This document shows, in pieces, positions 44,650-56,139 of a stretch of DNA of 64,000 bases (its first letter is position 1; each line of letters begins with the position of its first letter). The DNA is taken from assembly GCA_002633005.1 (NCBI GenBank), contig NMRA01000162.1, positions 703,761 to 767,760 on the forward strand. Direction: 5' to 3'. The translations under genes were made by a program, and so were the position numbers. The DNA is from Phoronis australis (Eukaryota > Phoronida > Phoronidae). The notes under the pieces are model-generated. The model was not told where the DNA came from. It was given only the letters and a program-made list of their open reading frames with translations, and did no database searches.

Positions 44650-44900
44650 TACAAACCCAAATTTGGGAATATCCAGACTACCACTAGCAGGGTGCATTGA
44701 CTATCAGCATGTCCTGTATACAACCACAAGACTACACAGTTAGCCTTGAAGAGAGTATCAAAAATAGGACTAACTGGTTACGTACATGTATAGACTGCCA
44801 GTCAACATAAACAACCACAAGACTAGTTAGTTGTGTAGGGCTGCTAGAGTATCAAGACTAGCACTAACAGGCTGTATAGACTGTCAGTCTCTATACATGT
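44650..44900. repeat. Imperfect tandem repeat, about 95-105-bp unit
   Basis: The words ACAACCACAAGACTA, GAGTATCAA, (A/G)GACTAAC..G and TAGACTGCCAGTC recur in order at 44708-44802 and 44803-44899. A third partial unit (CCAGACTACCACTAGCAGGG...GACTATCAG) lies at about 44668-44710. It sits in the intron just upstream of the exon at 44434-44625. Confidence 0.65.
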
Positions 44901-45027
44901 ACACACTGCAAGATGACATGTATTCGCAAAAGAGAGAATTATTAAATGATTATTACTCAAGGATTGCTGTTATGCCTTAGATCACACAATGACACAACAA
45001 ATCTTAATTGGTTTCAACAGCCCTTAC

Positions 45028-45128
45028 CTTGAGTCCCCTTACTTTTACATGAGAAACACTTGTAAATGTGGCTTCTTTGTTTAATCAAATTAATCCACGA
45101 CACAAGTGGACGAAACCGAGCCCAAGGG
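45028..45128 (-). CDS. Possible exon with CxxC motif, minus strand
   Basis: Acceptor TTAGTTGTTTAG and donor CTCAAG before GTAAGG bound 101 nt. One frame (entry phase 2) is open throughout: PWARFRPLVSWINLIKQRSH then YKCFSCKSKGT. The CFSC knuckle is suggestive of half a zinc site. Its exit phase (1) does not match the entry of the exon at 44625, so an intermediate exon would be needed or this is a separate piece. A donor-ended stretch (CTCGACAG/GTAAGT) at about 45327 may be further upstream. Confidence 0.35.
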
Positions 45129-46941
45129 CTAAACAACTAAAACAGTAAAATAACGGAAAAATACTTAGTCAAAGACACCAAGGATTTTACTACAGGAATA
45201 TTGTAATATCGGTGTTCTCTATTATGTACTGTTAGGCAGTAAAATAAATCTACCATAACATTCTGAAAACTTTATGATTAGCATTGCTGTAACAAGTGCG
45301 CCTCGGTCATTCGTTGACGACTTACCTGTCGAGCAAAATCTTTCCTTACTGAGACCGTGTAACAGCCATCTGGGATTGCAGATAAGTCCAACACCCAAAC
45401 TGATCTTCATTTCAAACTTTACGGCGGTAATAATCAAGTTGAGGACGATCAGCAAGCCTTTTCAACGGAGGACAACCTACTGAATCTTATACCGAACGCC
45501 TGCCATTACTTGTTTGGTATGCGTGAACTTGAATTTTGCTTAATCTGAAGATCGCGTATGCGTGAGCTCTTAATTAAATACACATTAAAGAAATCTGGTG
45601 AAAATTTTGTTCAATGTAGCAAATCTCTGTAATTATTGGTTCCGTTCACTAATTATATAAGCTTGAACGTGGTTATTTGCGTGGGTATTCCGAGTTCACG
45701 TAGGCCGGTATACGATCTTGAGATTAACCAAAATTCCAAGTTCATATTCGACACTCGAATCTTCAATTGACACTTCGTTCGGCATCCATTTATTTCTTGG
45801 TGCACCACACAAAATGAAAAATTAAGCTAAAAAAATCTGTATTGAATTCAGTTCACTATAAAAAATTCGATGCCATGGCGAAGGCTGTTATTTGGGCTTA
45901 GGTTTCAAATAAAAGTGTTTGCGTAAAGATCCGTTTCATGAATTTTTTAACAAAAATGAAGCGGAAATAGTGCCTATCAGGAACTAAACACCAATGCTTT
46001 TTTTAACATAACAAGTACGTGTAACATTCCAAAAAATCTAGGACCACTAACTACAAAGTATAAATACACTACACACACAAAATAATCACGAGATATTATT
46101 AATAAAACAGAATAATGAAGATTTCTCGAGCAAGCGATAGCACATGCAGTTACAAGGAAAAAATGACGGCGTTCAGGACAAGTTCCTGAACTGATGAGCC
46201 GGAAATGTGGGTACGGAAATAGCTGATGACAGCCGGTAATTATGCGCTCAAAGAGAAGGGACATATACTGTTAAAATCGATTTTGGCAAGAAAGGCGAAA
46301 ATAATATAAAGGTAGGGTATCGAAAATAAGATTTTATGTAGTAAGTATTATCGAATACTGGAACCACATGGGCAGTTTGAGACCAGGACTTTAAAAAACG
46401 ATCTATTTTTACTTTCAATTACAAAAAAAATTGTTTTTGAAAATATATGTCAGCACAAATCCACTACAAGAAACTCAATTTTCCCGGGGATTTGTCTGAA
46501 CCTGGAAGGCCAATGAGACCATGTTGTAACAGAGAAAATTGTTCTAGAAGGAACAGAACGGAAGCTACAAGAGCCAACCCTATGGTAAGTCGTTTAAACG
46601 AGAGCTATTCGTCTTCCTCACCAACGATTGGTTGACTAACTCGTGCAGTTAGCTGGCTGCTAGATGGAAGAGGGAATTATTTGGAGGTGATGGGAGGTTG
46701 GATTCAGACTTCGTTGCGCAAAACTAGATTGGTTTCTGAATTCTTATCACCCGGAAATCGACACCAGTAATCCTACAGAAGATTGAGGCACACGAGTCCA
46801 CATCTGGCAACATGATCATATCAGTTTCTGACACCCACTTTCTAGTGTTGCTCCGACAACATTCCCAGGTGAGAATGGAGTTGGGACTAAGTTACAAAGT
46901 GACTACTGCAACATGCCCAGCTATGCGTACTGCACTCCCTG
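45129..46941. other. No supported gene
   Basis: AT-rich, with only short open frames. A plus frame at 46447-46635 has no recognised motif. Confidence 0.4.
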
Positions 46942-47450
46942 GTGCACAAACGTTCACTCCCTTACAAAAATGAACTTAAGTTTTTCGCTGTGCCCGTATT
47001 GGTTGACAAATTAGGGAAAAAGGTTATTCGCAATATTACCTCTAGTCATTTTAATGCCCATACTGATCCTTCATTTAAGACTACACAGATACTCAAAATA
47101 AAAGACTTGTATGTTGTTGCTATTATTTTTTTCTACAAATATGTTCATAAGTACTTACCTTCATTTTTAACACGTTCAATTTACGAACTCGTGGGTCTGT
47201 TCATGAACATTACACTATACAACGACATCTTTTACATACATGTACTCCCTGGTGTTCAAAATCATTTGCTGAAGATTCAGTTCGAAATGTCCTACCTGAT
47301 ATCATAAATAACCTTCCTGAAAGTGTCTCACCAAAAATTTACCCATTCGTTATCCTCTGCTATAAATTATTTTAAGAATGTTTGTTTTGAAAATTATCAA
47401 CTTGAACGCACTATTCCCAACTGCTTTGTGTGTAACTATTTTCGATAATC
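46942..47450 (+). pseudogene. LINE RT-region C-terminal fragment
   Basis: The plus frame shows KKVIRNITSSHFNAHTDP, then LKIKDLYVVAIIFFYKYVH, then LPSFL. This is the conserved C-terminal region after RT in CR1/Jockey/L2-like LINEs (K-x-x-R-x-I, AHTDPLF, LKIxDLY, FMYKY, LP). Frameshifts lead on to NNLPES and FKN, also typical of this region. It ends about 60 bp before the second Harbinger element. Confidence 0.75.
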
Positions 47451-47517
47451 TCTCCCAGTCTTTACACAAGTAGTTTTAAAGTACATTATCACCTAATTTT
47501 TATAGTTCTGAGCCCGG

Positions 47518-47814
47518 TTGCATAAAACACGGGAGCGGAGAGCCGATACAACATCAGCCAGGGCATCAATCGGAAGGGCGATCGGCGTTTCGAAACGCCG
47601 TCTTGCAATATTGCACCGCGAGGTTACGCTAGAGCCAAACAAAGATGCTCGAACTGTGGCTTCCTGTGTCATTTTACATCACATAGAAAAATCTTTTAAT
47701 GAGCCGGAGAAGCTGGACGCACGCGACATCAACCAGCCTGCGCCTCTGCGCTATGCCGACCCCCAGACAGGCAGAGGCGTGCGTGATCACGTCGCTCGTA
47801 CGTTCTTCATTTGA
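47518..47814 (+). pseudogene. PIF/Harbinger transposase C-terminal remnant
   Basis: The frame runs TTSARASIGRAIGVSKRRLA, then NKDARTVASCVILHHIEKSF, to VRDHVARTFFI. The segment corresponds to the last catalytic region of Harbinger transposases, where an E follows the (S/T)(I/V) pair. Here the E position reads G (SIGRAIG). The last 50 residues align closely with the copy-1 remnant at 18440-18590. Everything amino-terminal is deleted, with the left TIR directly fused to this part. Confidence 0.8.
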
Positions 47815-47841
47815 TTACATACAAGAGCAAGGCAGAGCGTG

Positions 47842-49293
47842 GAAATGCGCCCACAATTGCACCGTATACGGTATCCCTCTAGGGTTGTTTATTGGTGCCA
47901 TAAAGTGGCCAGTAGAGGGCATATATGTAGTATGTTGTACTTTGCAAAATGGAAAGGCATGGTCATCGTCTCCTCAATAGGCTAGGGACAAAATGTGAGT
48001 GCACATCCTATACATCAGTTGCTTAAAGCACCACTGAAACAGAATTAAAGACAAATTTACCAACATACGAGATAAGCACAGCATTGGAGTGCCAGAAACA
48101 ATTTCTACTTGGAACTTTTCCTTCATAGTCACGAAGTAACACAAAGTATACACCTGAAGACCTATGAAAATACAGAGGTCAATGTAAAATACTAAAATTG
48201 CCACTAAAGGCATGTCGGTAGTCAGAATCATCCTAAAGTCGTCATCGTCCGTTTTCAACATCACATAAATACACTTGCAAAATTTAGTGAAGATCCTGCA
48301 AACGGTTTGGGAGATACAGCCATGGGCACAAAAAAAACTGCCACTAGGAGGCGCCACATTAATCAAATTCATGGGAAATTCAGCGTCAACCGTCCTCTTC
48401 ACAGTAAGAACATACATGCCAATTTTCACAATCATACTTAGAGCGGTTTGGTTGATAGAGGGGTGGACGCCAAAAAACTGACTCAAAAACACTAAAAATG
48501 GCCACTGGGTGTGGCAAGCTATGTCGAATCCATCCGAAAACAGGAGGATAGCGTCATCGCACCAATAGGTGCCTACATACCAAATTTCATGAAAATCCGT
48601 TAAGGACTTGTGAAGATACAGAGGTAAACGTAAAAAAATAAAATTGCCACTAGGTTGCACACTGGAAGGCGGATCCGGCCAAAAGTCGTCATCTTCCGTT
48701 GTTAACCTCATATCAATATACTTGCACAATTTCTTAAAGATCGTGGAAACAGTTTAGGAGATACAGCCATAGGCGCAAAAAATTGTCACTAGGAGGCGCC
48801 ACAGTAGTCGAAATAGTCGAAAATCATCGTCAACCGTCCTTTACATAGTAAGCATATATATGCCAATTTTTACATTCATCCTTTGAGCGGTTTGGTTGAT
48901 AGAGGGGTGGACGCACAAAACAGACTCGAAAACACTAAAAATGGCCACTAGGAAGCGCAAACTATGTCGAATCCATCTGAAAACGGAAGGATACCGTCAT
49001 CGCACTAATAGGTGCCTACATATCAAATTTCATGAAAAACCGTTCAGGACTTTTGAAAATACAAAGGTAAGCGTAAAAAAATAAAATTGCCACTAGGGGG
49101 CACACCGGTTGTCGGATCCGTCCGAAAGTTCGCACATGCCGTCCCATTTATATATGGAACACATGTGCCAAATTTCATGAACGTATGTCAAAGGGTTTTA
49201 GAGATAAAGCAGCGGACGCCGGACGCCGCCCGGACGGACGGGCGGACGGAGATGACGGCATAATGCGTCCACACATAAATATGTGGGCGCATA
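47842..49293. mobile_element. TIR element with internal ~440-bp tandem dimer
   Basis: ATGCGCCCACA at 47842 is mirrored by TGTGGGCGCAT ending near 49293. The body contains two tandem units of about 440 bp (roughly 48239-48685 and 48686-49130), marked by CGTCAT(C)G, GTTTGGGAGATACAGCCAT, GCCACTAGGAGGCGCCA, GGTTTGGTTGATAGAGGGGT and AATAGGTGCCTACATA. The right end has a GGACG/GGACGGACGG minisatellite and a hairpin (TGCGTCCACACAT/ATGTGGGCGCA). The 251-codon minus frame inside (48729-47974) follows the repeat structure and is probably not a gene. It interrupts Harbinger copy 2 directly after the transposase stop. Confidence 0.65.
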
Positions 49294-49305
49294 AAAATTA
49301 AGGAG

Positions 49306-49794
49306 CGGGGTTTTCCGTAGATAAGCGCACCCTATATGGAACGTCCATGTGTATTCATTTGGAAAATTATGCTATTATTATTTGGTGTTGCAACTTCGTC
49401 AACTGTCCATGAAGTGGGGCGCTTAGGTGAAAATTTTCCTTTTAAAAACCCACTTAGGGTCAATGTTTTGTCAATTTTTTGGAGCATTTATCAATTATAA
49501 AAACTAACGAAGTGTTGCCGAGCTAGGCATTTATTAACGTAAAATTTATAAGAACAGTTTTAAATAAAAAAATCAGCTACGAAACCTCATAATCTAGGCT
49601 ACGTTTATTCAGTCCATGTCAATGTTTCACTTAAAATTACATATCGCGCTTCATGCTCATATTTACGTATTCAAAATTATGACTTTCTGTTTACACACCC
49701 CGTTTCCCGGTGTTTCATTGGTGTTACTAACTAAATGCCAGAAAATTTTCAAATTCCGAATACACGCCTAGGGGTTTATCTACGGAAAACCCCG
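49306..49794. mobile_element. Nested TIR element X in Harbinger copy 2
   Basis: Orthologous in position and sequence to 18609-19129: CGGGGTTTTCCGTAG ends in inverted orientation, with several small deletions in the body. Confidence 0.75.
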
Positions 49795-49843
49795 GTAGTA
49801 GTCAGGTTTACCCGAGTGTGGGTATGATATTATGTTTTGGTTT

Positions 49844-50832
49844 ACCGTGTTCGCCTTATAAGCACCTGGAGCACTTTCAAAAATTTGTGTCGGGATGCGG
49901 TGGGGGAGGGGCGCTTATTGTAGCCCAAGGAGCTTGAAATACAGTCTCCGAAAAAGGTGAAATCAGAAGCTAGGATTCATAAAATTAACGCTCTGCGACG
50001 TATATGTTACATATTACAGACTTGCCACAAAATTGTGGTCTATTGCTACCGAAGTTTCGTTGTTACATTGCTCTCCTTTTTCAGAAAAGTGTGGGGAAAT
50101 CCCAGCCGACTCATGCATCGCTGCCTCGCGAATGTCGACTAACAAAATTGAATTCTTGATAAAAATACAGTTTCGACTCAACAAATTACACGAAATCTTT
50201 CTGAGGTTTTCCAAATAGTCCCTAAAATTTTTAATTTCCTGTCGAGTCGGGATTCAACGCAGATTAAGTTCAAATCTGCGCTAGATCTTACAACGCATCA
50301 TGAGAAAAATCTGGAGGAACCCACATGTTGATGTCACGTGACTTTCGCTTTGAAGTTTGGCTGCAGGTGTGTCAGTTCCGAGTGAACGAGATTCACTAAC
50401 GTTTATAAGTACACTGTGTCTGTTGTGAAAGGCCAGACCATAGTGGGACAAGTGCCTCGTGGTATCTGCAAAATTCTTGACTTCTTCATGAAGCACTGCG
50501 GAAATTTGAAGTTTATATTCACGGCTAAATACCGAAATAGCGGCGACGCGCGTGGTCTATAAATTTGGGCAAAATGATTTTTTCAGGACTGTCGGATATT
50601 ATTGATAAATTGAAGACGTTACTGTAGAATTTTAGGAGAGGTGTTTTTCAAATGTATACACGTGGGCACTTATTTTTGTGTTTTCTGAAAACGCGGGTGG
50701 GGCGCTTATAGGGGCATTGGCGCTTTTCGGGGCATGGACGCTTATAGCGGCATGGACGCTCATAGGGGCATGGACGCTAATAGGGGCATGGACGCTTATA
50801 GGGGCATGGGCGCTCATTAGGACAGATACGGT
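49844..50832. mobile_element. Nested TIR element Y in Harbinger copy 2
   Basis: Counterpart of 19179-20146, with ends ACCGTGTTCGCCTTATAAGC and the reverse complement of GCTCATTAGGACAGATACGG T. It carries the expanded minisatellite. Confidence 0.65.
50698..50817. repeat. 18-bp minisatellite (six units)
   Basis: GGGGCATGGACGCTTATA-type units occur about six times, against four in copy 1. The reverse strand reads as a 6-residue repeat (SVHAPI), which explains the open frame there. Confidence 0.85.
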
Positions 50833-50948
50833 AATTGTTACACGGTGAATTACTAATATGACTATATTGAATGTGTGGATCTATTGAAAAAGTTCACAAT
50901 GGTTTAGGTCTGTACTTGGGGAGAAAGTTTTCCGATATGCAGAAATGA

Positions 50949-51191
50949 TTGAATACACGACGTTTTTGGTTACTGACAGTTTTTAAGCTACCAGAGGAAC
51001 GTGAAATCTATGTGAACCTATCTGTCTGTGATGTGGTCGCTGCAGACAAGGAATTTCTCGCATTGGGCATTAATGTTCATTTTAGAGCCAAGTTTGACAC
51101 CAAAAAAATTGAGTTGGAAAATTTGTATAATGATATTTTGCGATTGAAAGCTTATGGGTTTCTCAGTGTTACCACTAACATACATGTATGA
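50949..51191 (+). CDS. Conserved ORF of unknown function in Harbinger copy 2
   Basis: An 80-codon frame starting MNTRRFWLLTVFKLPEERE and continuing NLSVCDVVAADKEF to YNDILRLKAYGFLSV. It is the partner of 20287-20511. Many codons agree, and the differences that exist are mostly substitutions that keep the frame open. Function unknown. It could be an exon carried by the element. Confidence 0.4.
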   Translation: MNTRRFWLLTVFKLPEEREIYVNLSVCDVVAADKEFLALGINVHFRAKFDTKKIELENLYNDILRLKAYGFLSVTTNIHV

Positions 51192-52089
51192 GAACAGCTT
51201 CACTCTGAAGGCACTAAGAGTCGCAACAAAAATCATCAGTGTGATCTCTCCAGCCGTCTGTTATAGATGCTTCCAAAGGCTTTAAAAAGAAATGATAATA
51301 TCGTTATTCCCCGAGATGTCTTCTCAGTATCATGTTATTTTAAACAAAGATGACTATTCCTATAGTCTATTAGTAGTATGTGACCCTAAAAATTAATCAG
51401 CATTAGTCGGGCATCCCTCATTGAGCTTCAATATACATGAATTCAGTCGTCCAAGGCTATAAATGCTGAGGCTGGTCGACGAATTGTCTACTCTGAGTTC
51501 GAAGGTGACTACTCCGAAGGTTATCTCTATGGTAACCCCAAAATGAACACAAAATTTGTTCCTCTACTGCCGACAATATCCCAAGTGTTGACGCCATCTC
51601 ACAAGACAGCTAAGCATCTTCATAACATCATTCAGAGTCGTTACTCCATTAAATTATTGATATGTTTGGCACACAAGTGTCACCCAACTGCCTATTGTTT
51701 ATTCAAGAGGTAGATCGCATAACACAAACACTGAAACACTGGTGAATAATGGGTACACCAATGCTTTGGTAGACCTCCATATAAAGCGATTCATGTCCAG
51801 AATTAATTGTGAAGTCCGTGCACGTCGGACCGGTGTGACCAAAAACGTTTATTACAAGAAAACATTTTATGAAAATCTTTATGGTCAATGTTAAAGTTTG
51901 TAAGCCCGATGATTACCGCGATTTTATTATTGGAATTGTACGTCCTCCAGCTATGGTCGTGAAACATAACATTTCTAAAGCGGAAGTCCGTCCCGTTGTC
52001 CCGTGTACAGTACTAGTGTTAATGAGTTTGTACATGTATGCCCTATGAACGAATGTCTTCATTAAAATGTCAAACAATGTTGCATTAGT

Positions 52090-52770
52090 CTCAGACTCAT
52101 CGACTACCGCTGCTTAGTATAGCCCCCATTTGGGGCCCCGTACATTCCAGCAACAATCCATCCGGGAATGCACGCTGCCGGCGAAGAGCGCAGCACTTGT
52201 GCAAAATTGGGTTGTGTCCCAAGACTGAGTGATAGATGGCAGCAGTTTTTGACTCGAGAAGCTTTGTTCGTGAGTAACTAAGACACTGGAAAGTTATGTA
52301 GGGCTTTAGTTATGTGTATGATGTTTTTTGTAGATTTTTCGTCAGCAATGACATAGGCCTACCTACGGATAAAACTGCTAGACTAGTCACTAATGTGACT
52401 TACTAGTTGGTTACACGTGACGGATGAAATGCATGAATTAATTTGTCTATGTTCCTAGCCCCGGGATTTGATCAATCAACATGGGGCCATAGCTTATATG
52501 TGTAAAGAATGGGAGAGAATGTTGGTGTTTGTAATGATGCAAAACTTGTGTAGTATCGCTGCGGGATTTTTGGTTCACGTACTTGTAGCTACGTTCGTGC
52601 AATTGGTCTGTTGCGTTGATATTTATAACCCTGTGACCTACATTCCAAACTTGGTTGACCTATTTTTTCAAAGCAGTGAAAGCCACGTAGCAAATAATTG
52701 TTGAACACCTAAGGGAGTTGTATGTTTCAATTTTGAAGAAAAGTGAAAACTAGAGAGCATTCTGATAAAG
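52090..52770. other. Copy-2-specific segment in Harbinger copy 2
   Basis: The sequence between TGTTGCATTAGTC and GTGTTGTTGATA(A/T)TG has no counterpart in copy 1, which carries a different stretch of about 365 bp between the same flanks. A plus frame at 52468-52704 is hydrophobic but unrecognised. Confidence 0.6.
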
Positions 52771-52842
52771 TGTTGTTGATAATGTATCATAAACCAAGGA
52801 ATATTCTTATGCCTCACTTGATTAAGTCATACATGTACCTGA

Positions 52843-53210
52843 TTAAATTGGAGCTTCCAGTCCACTGACACTGGGTGTGTCTGTAAACAATGCAACGATT
52901 TTTTTCTCAGCCTCCTCCATGGGTTTGGGGCGAGAGCCTCCTCCCGTTTTCTTCACCTCTCTTTGCAGTGGGTTCTCTGATGCTCTCGCCCCAGACACCA
53001 TGTGCCTCCACTTTTCCTTTGTGTCATATGCTGTTCTGTTTGCTGTTCCCTGACTTGTGATTTTGGAAGTTATATCAGAGTTCTGTTCGGCCTTCGTCAC
53101 CTTCTGACTGAACTTGCTGTTAATTACATGCAAGTTTGACTCGGCAAGCTCAGTCAGAATGTTGATTTAGTGCTTTGTCCAGTTACAAGATTTTTTCTTT
53201 ACAGCCATTT
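52843..53210 (-). pseudogene. Myb/SANT-like gene remnant, Harbinger copy 2
   Basis: The minus frame HVINSKFSQKVTKAEQN, then KWRHMVSGARAS and KKTGGGSRPKPMEEAEKKI, aligns with the intact gene at 21883-22233. The start region has an in-frame stop (TAG at the position of H-E in copy 1), and about five codons around FWEDI are lost. The gene is therefore broken in this copy. Confidence 0.8.
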
Positions 53211-53433
53211 TGTCTGTGCCATGGTAACAGGAATTATGGGTATTGCCTTATATGGTATCCAATTTGGCTATCCACCTGATAACATAGATATCCGCCGGAT
53301 AGTTATCCGAACCTTTTCCAAGCTTTGTGCAACCCAAATTTATACGCCGGATAACTACCCGGTGTATAAGTCTTATCCGGCGTATAAGCTCTTATCCGCC
53401 GGATAGTCATAAAGACTTTTATGCAACGGGCCC

Positions 53434-53605
53434 TTATTATCAGTGGCGCTGTATTTTTTCTTTCTTATTCTCTGGTCGCTCGGTGGTCAGCGGACCTCTC
53501 GGGTCCTTCACGGAGTCTCAAAAAGCGTAAATCTGAATCAACTGTATTTTTTGACTTAAAGTGAATAAAGTGTATTACTACTACTACTACAATCTCTGAT
53601 GTCGG
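53434..53605 (+). repeat. Possible LINE 3' tail ending in an ACT microsatellite
   Basis: GTGAATAAAGTGTATTACTACTACTACTAC after a short unique stretch resembles the 3' end of a LINE: an AATAAA signal followed by a short tandem tail. It lies directly against the right TIR of Harbinger copy 2. There is no coding part, so this is tentative. Confidence 0.4.
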
Positions 53606-56050
53606 ACTTCCGCATCACGTGACATCATAGGCGAAGCGATCTGCTGGCGTAAGGTCAATTCAGTTCTATGCTGGCTGGAGACAGCTTGTTGGAATAAAAT
53701 AAGCTCTGCTCATTATGTAGAGTTGTGCATTGTCTTATCAGCTTAACGAATTAAACAATGAAAAGTTCATGAAAATAATGTATTGTAGTTGCCAGCAATT
53801 TTATCATCTGATAAAAATGTAAATTAATTTGTCATAGAACTTGAACTAAAAAGTTAAAGAACACGATAGCCGGTTAGCCTGAAGTCCAACTTTTATTAGC
53901 ACATTAAGTTTTGTCATATGCACGGTTTGTTCTAGATTGTGATAGCATGGTAGGTTACCCTGTGAATGTTTTGTATTGAAGTTATGTAGAATAAAATTGT
54001 TTTGAATGTCGCGAATCCAAGATTAAAACTTCATTCAAGACAGTAAGTGGAAAACTAACCCAGTGCAGTGCATTCTTGGAGTAAACTTGCAGACTAGTCT
54101 AGCACTTGAATCCTGGATAGTGATTGGTTAAATTTTGAGTTTGTAGACTATTTTCTAGGCTCTGTAAATGAGTCAGTAAGTTTTACAAATCAATGTTGTA
54201 TAAACAGCACGATAGATATCCAGCAAGTTAAATTGTTTTCTACTGATAGATTTTACGAGTATGTTATAAAAAATTGTTGTCTTTAGTGCAGAGTGTGTCT
54301 TCAACAATCGTTGAACTGCATCTCATTAACCTATGCATTCAGTTATCTGAGCTCAGAAACGCGCGTTTGTAATCACAAGACATTATTTGCCTGTGAAGCT
54401 AAGCCAGTAGATCCAGCTAAAGAAGATTAAGTGGCTTGTGGTCTAGCATAGGGCCCTATCACATTGACTTAACTCTTGTCTGAGCGGAGCGTCGACGTAT
54501 ACTGCGAAGTTAACTGGACCGTTCATTCTGGCTTCGGTAGTTAATGAACTTCGAAGTAAACAGTAGATAACGCTGTCGTGATCGAAGGTATCGAAAGGTA
54601 ACACTGCACGCTAAGATGTGACAATTTGGGAACATTTACATGTGTTAATTGACATAAAACTTATTCTTAAATTGATTGGTGATTATTTCTATCTCGAATA
54701 ACCAGGTTGTACTTAGGTTACTTTTTGTGAAACATTTTCGCACCATGGAGTGTATTGCATTTACTGTTATTACGATTGTCAACAAAACGAAACTTTCACT
54801 TTTAAACTGATATTTTTAAGGTTGAAAACCATGATAGGTGATTCTAGGCACTATTTCTAGCATAATGATTGTACTTCCCCAAATCAGATATGTGGCCATT
54901 GTCGATAAACTTTTAGTTACCTGTTACCTTTGATGTTATGCTCTTGTCTCTGCAATTACTCTTGGATTTTTCATATTAAAGATTTGTTATTCTTAGTGTC
55001 ATTGCTGTAATTTTAGTTGAAAAAGTATGTGCTTTTAAAACGTTGACTTTTTGTAGTTCTTCCTGGCTATGTAATCACATTTTCTTTGGTTGTGTTTCAT
55101 GATTTGGTAGTGATTTCTCTGTTTGTACATTCCAGGCTCCCTCAGTTCGCGCATAATTGTCATAGACTGAGAACGATGTAAATATGAATATATTATTAGC
55201 CTCATTTAGTTTTCACTGCATTGTACGCATGACACTTGAAATGTTTCTGGTTTTTAAGATTTTGATATTTTACTCATGTTCGCTTATTTTAAGGAACTAG
55301 TGTATTTTAGGAAGTGCATTTTATTTTCTGCAACTAATCACTGTTAATGAAATGTTAATAAAAATCTAGTTTGTTAAATCCTAAGTATTCCCTAGGGTTC
55401 TATGTGATTCTGTTCATTTAAAGTGTTTGATGCATGGTAGAAGTCAAAATTGTCGTATTTCCACTTAAATGGAAGTTCCGTTTTGGGAAAAATCGCTTCT
55501 AAGGCTGTTGATGTGGTTTCCAGAGCTACCAAACTGTTTTTTCAAAAATACTTTATAATTTTGATAAGCCTTTGTTACATGTAGGTCGTTTCTTAAAAAT
55601 GTCTTAATAAACAACACAAATCTGCTATCATTCGCATTTTATTCATTTAAAATACTCTTTTATCCAAAGTTGTAGTCCAATCCTTTCAATTTCCCTCTGT
55701 ACAAGATAATTTTTGGCTGTCTTCTGTTCCTTTGGGAACAATAACCCCCGACTTATCTGCACACATGTAGCCCAAAACAACTGTGTATTATAAGTAAGTT
55801 GTTGATATGTGGTGCAGATTCACGTAACTATATTTCGAAGGAAAATTTTTTGTTGCATTTTCAGTTTAAAGGTATGCAATAACTATAGTTAATTAATAAA
55901 AGCCTTAACTTTACCGTCTTACGCTGCATCAGTTTAATTTGACTGGTGATTTAACTGAAATGAACTTGGGAGGGATGATGCACTAAATTGTTATCGCAAT
56001 GGAGCCCATTTTGGTATACCAATGTCCAAAGTCCAAGATTGTGAAGCTTG
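53606..56050. other. Long AT-rich stretch without recognised features
   Basis: No open frame above about 60 codons, no transposon motif and no convincing exon. This is the emptiest part of the window. Confidence 0.6.
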
Positions 56051-56139
56051 AGACGACCCTTTTTTAAGTTGTAGGTGATACGATTTCGCAGTCAAACGGT
56101 TTCCACACAAAATGTGAATCAAGTCTTTGTGGTTCATCA

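Larger units (their letters stand above)
47510..53433. mobile_element. PIF/Harbinger DNA transposon, copy 2 (different deletions)
   Basis: The ends are G(A)GCCCGGTTGCATAAAA and its near-perfect inverted copy TTTTATGCAACGGGCCC, each with one change relative to copy 1. The left subterminal array and most of the transposase are deleted. The right array, the Myb-like remnant, nested elements X and Y and the conserved ORF region are retained, in the same order as in copy 1. An extra roughly 1.45-kb element sits at about 47842-49293. The stretch 52090-52770 differs from the equivalent stretch in copy 1 (21425-21790). No clear 3-bp target duplication: the flanks read TCT and TTA. Confidence 0.85.

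Noticed and set aside
47974-48729. 251-codon minus-strand open frame, the longest single frame in the window
   Set aside because: It runs through the ~440-bp tandem repeat of a TIR element. Repeated peptide words mirror the DNA repeat, and no domain or start context supports it.
50632-50817. Repetitive SVHAPI-type open frame
   Set aside because: It is the reverse-strand reading of the 18-bp minisatellite in element Y, where a multiple-of-three unit automatically stays open.
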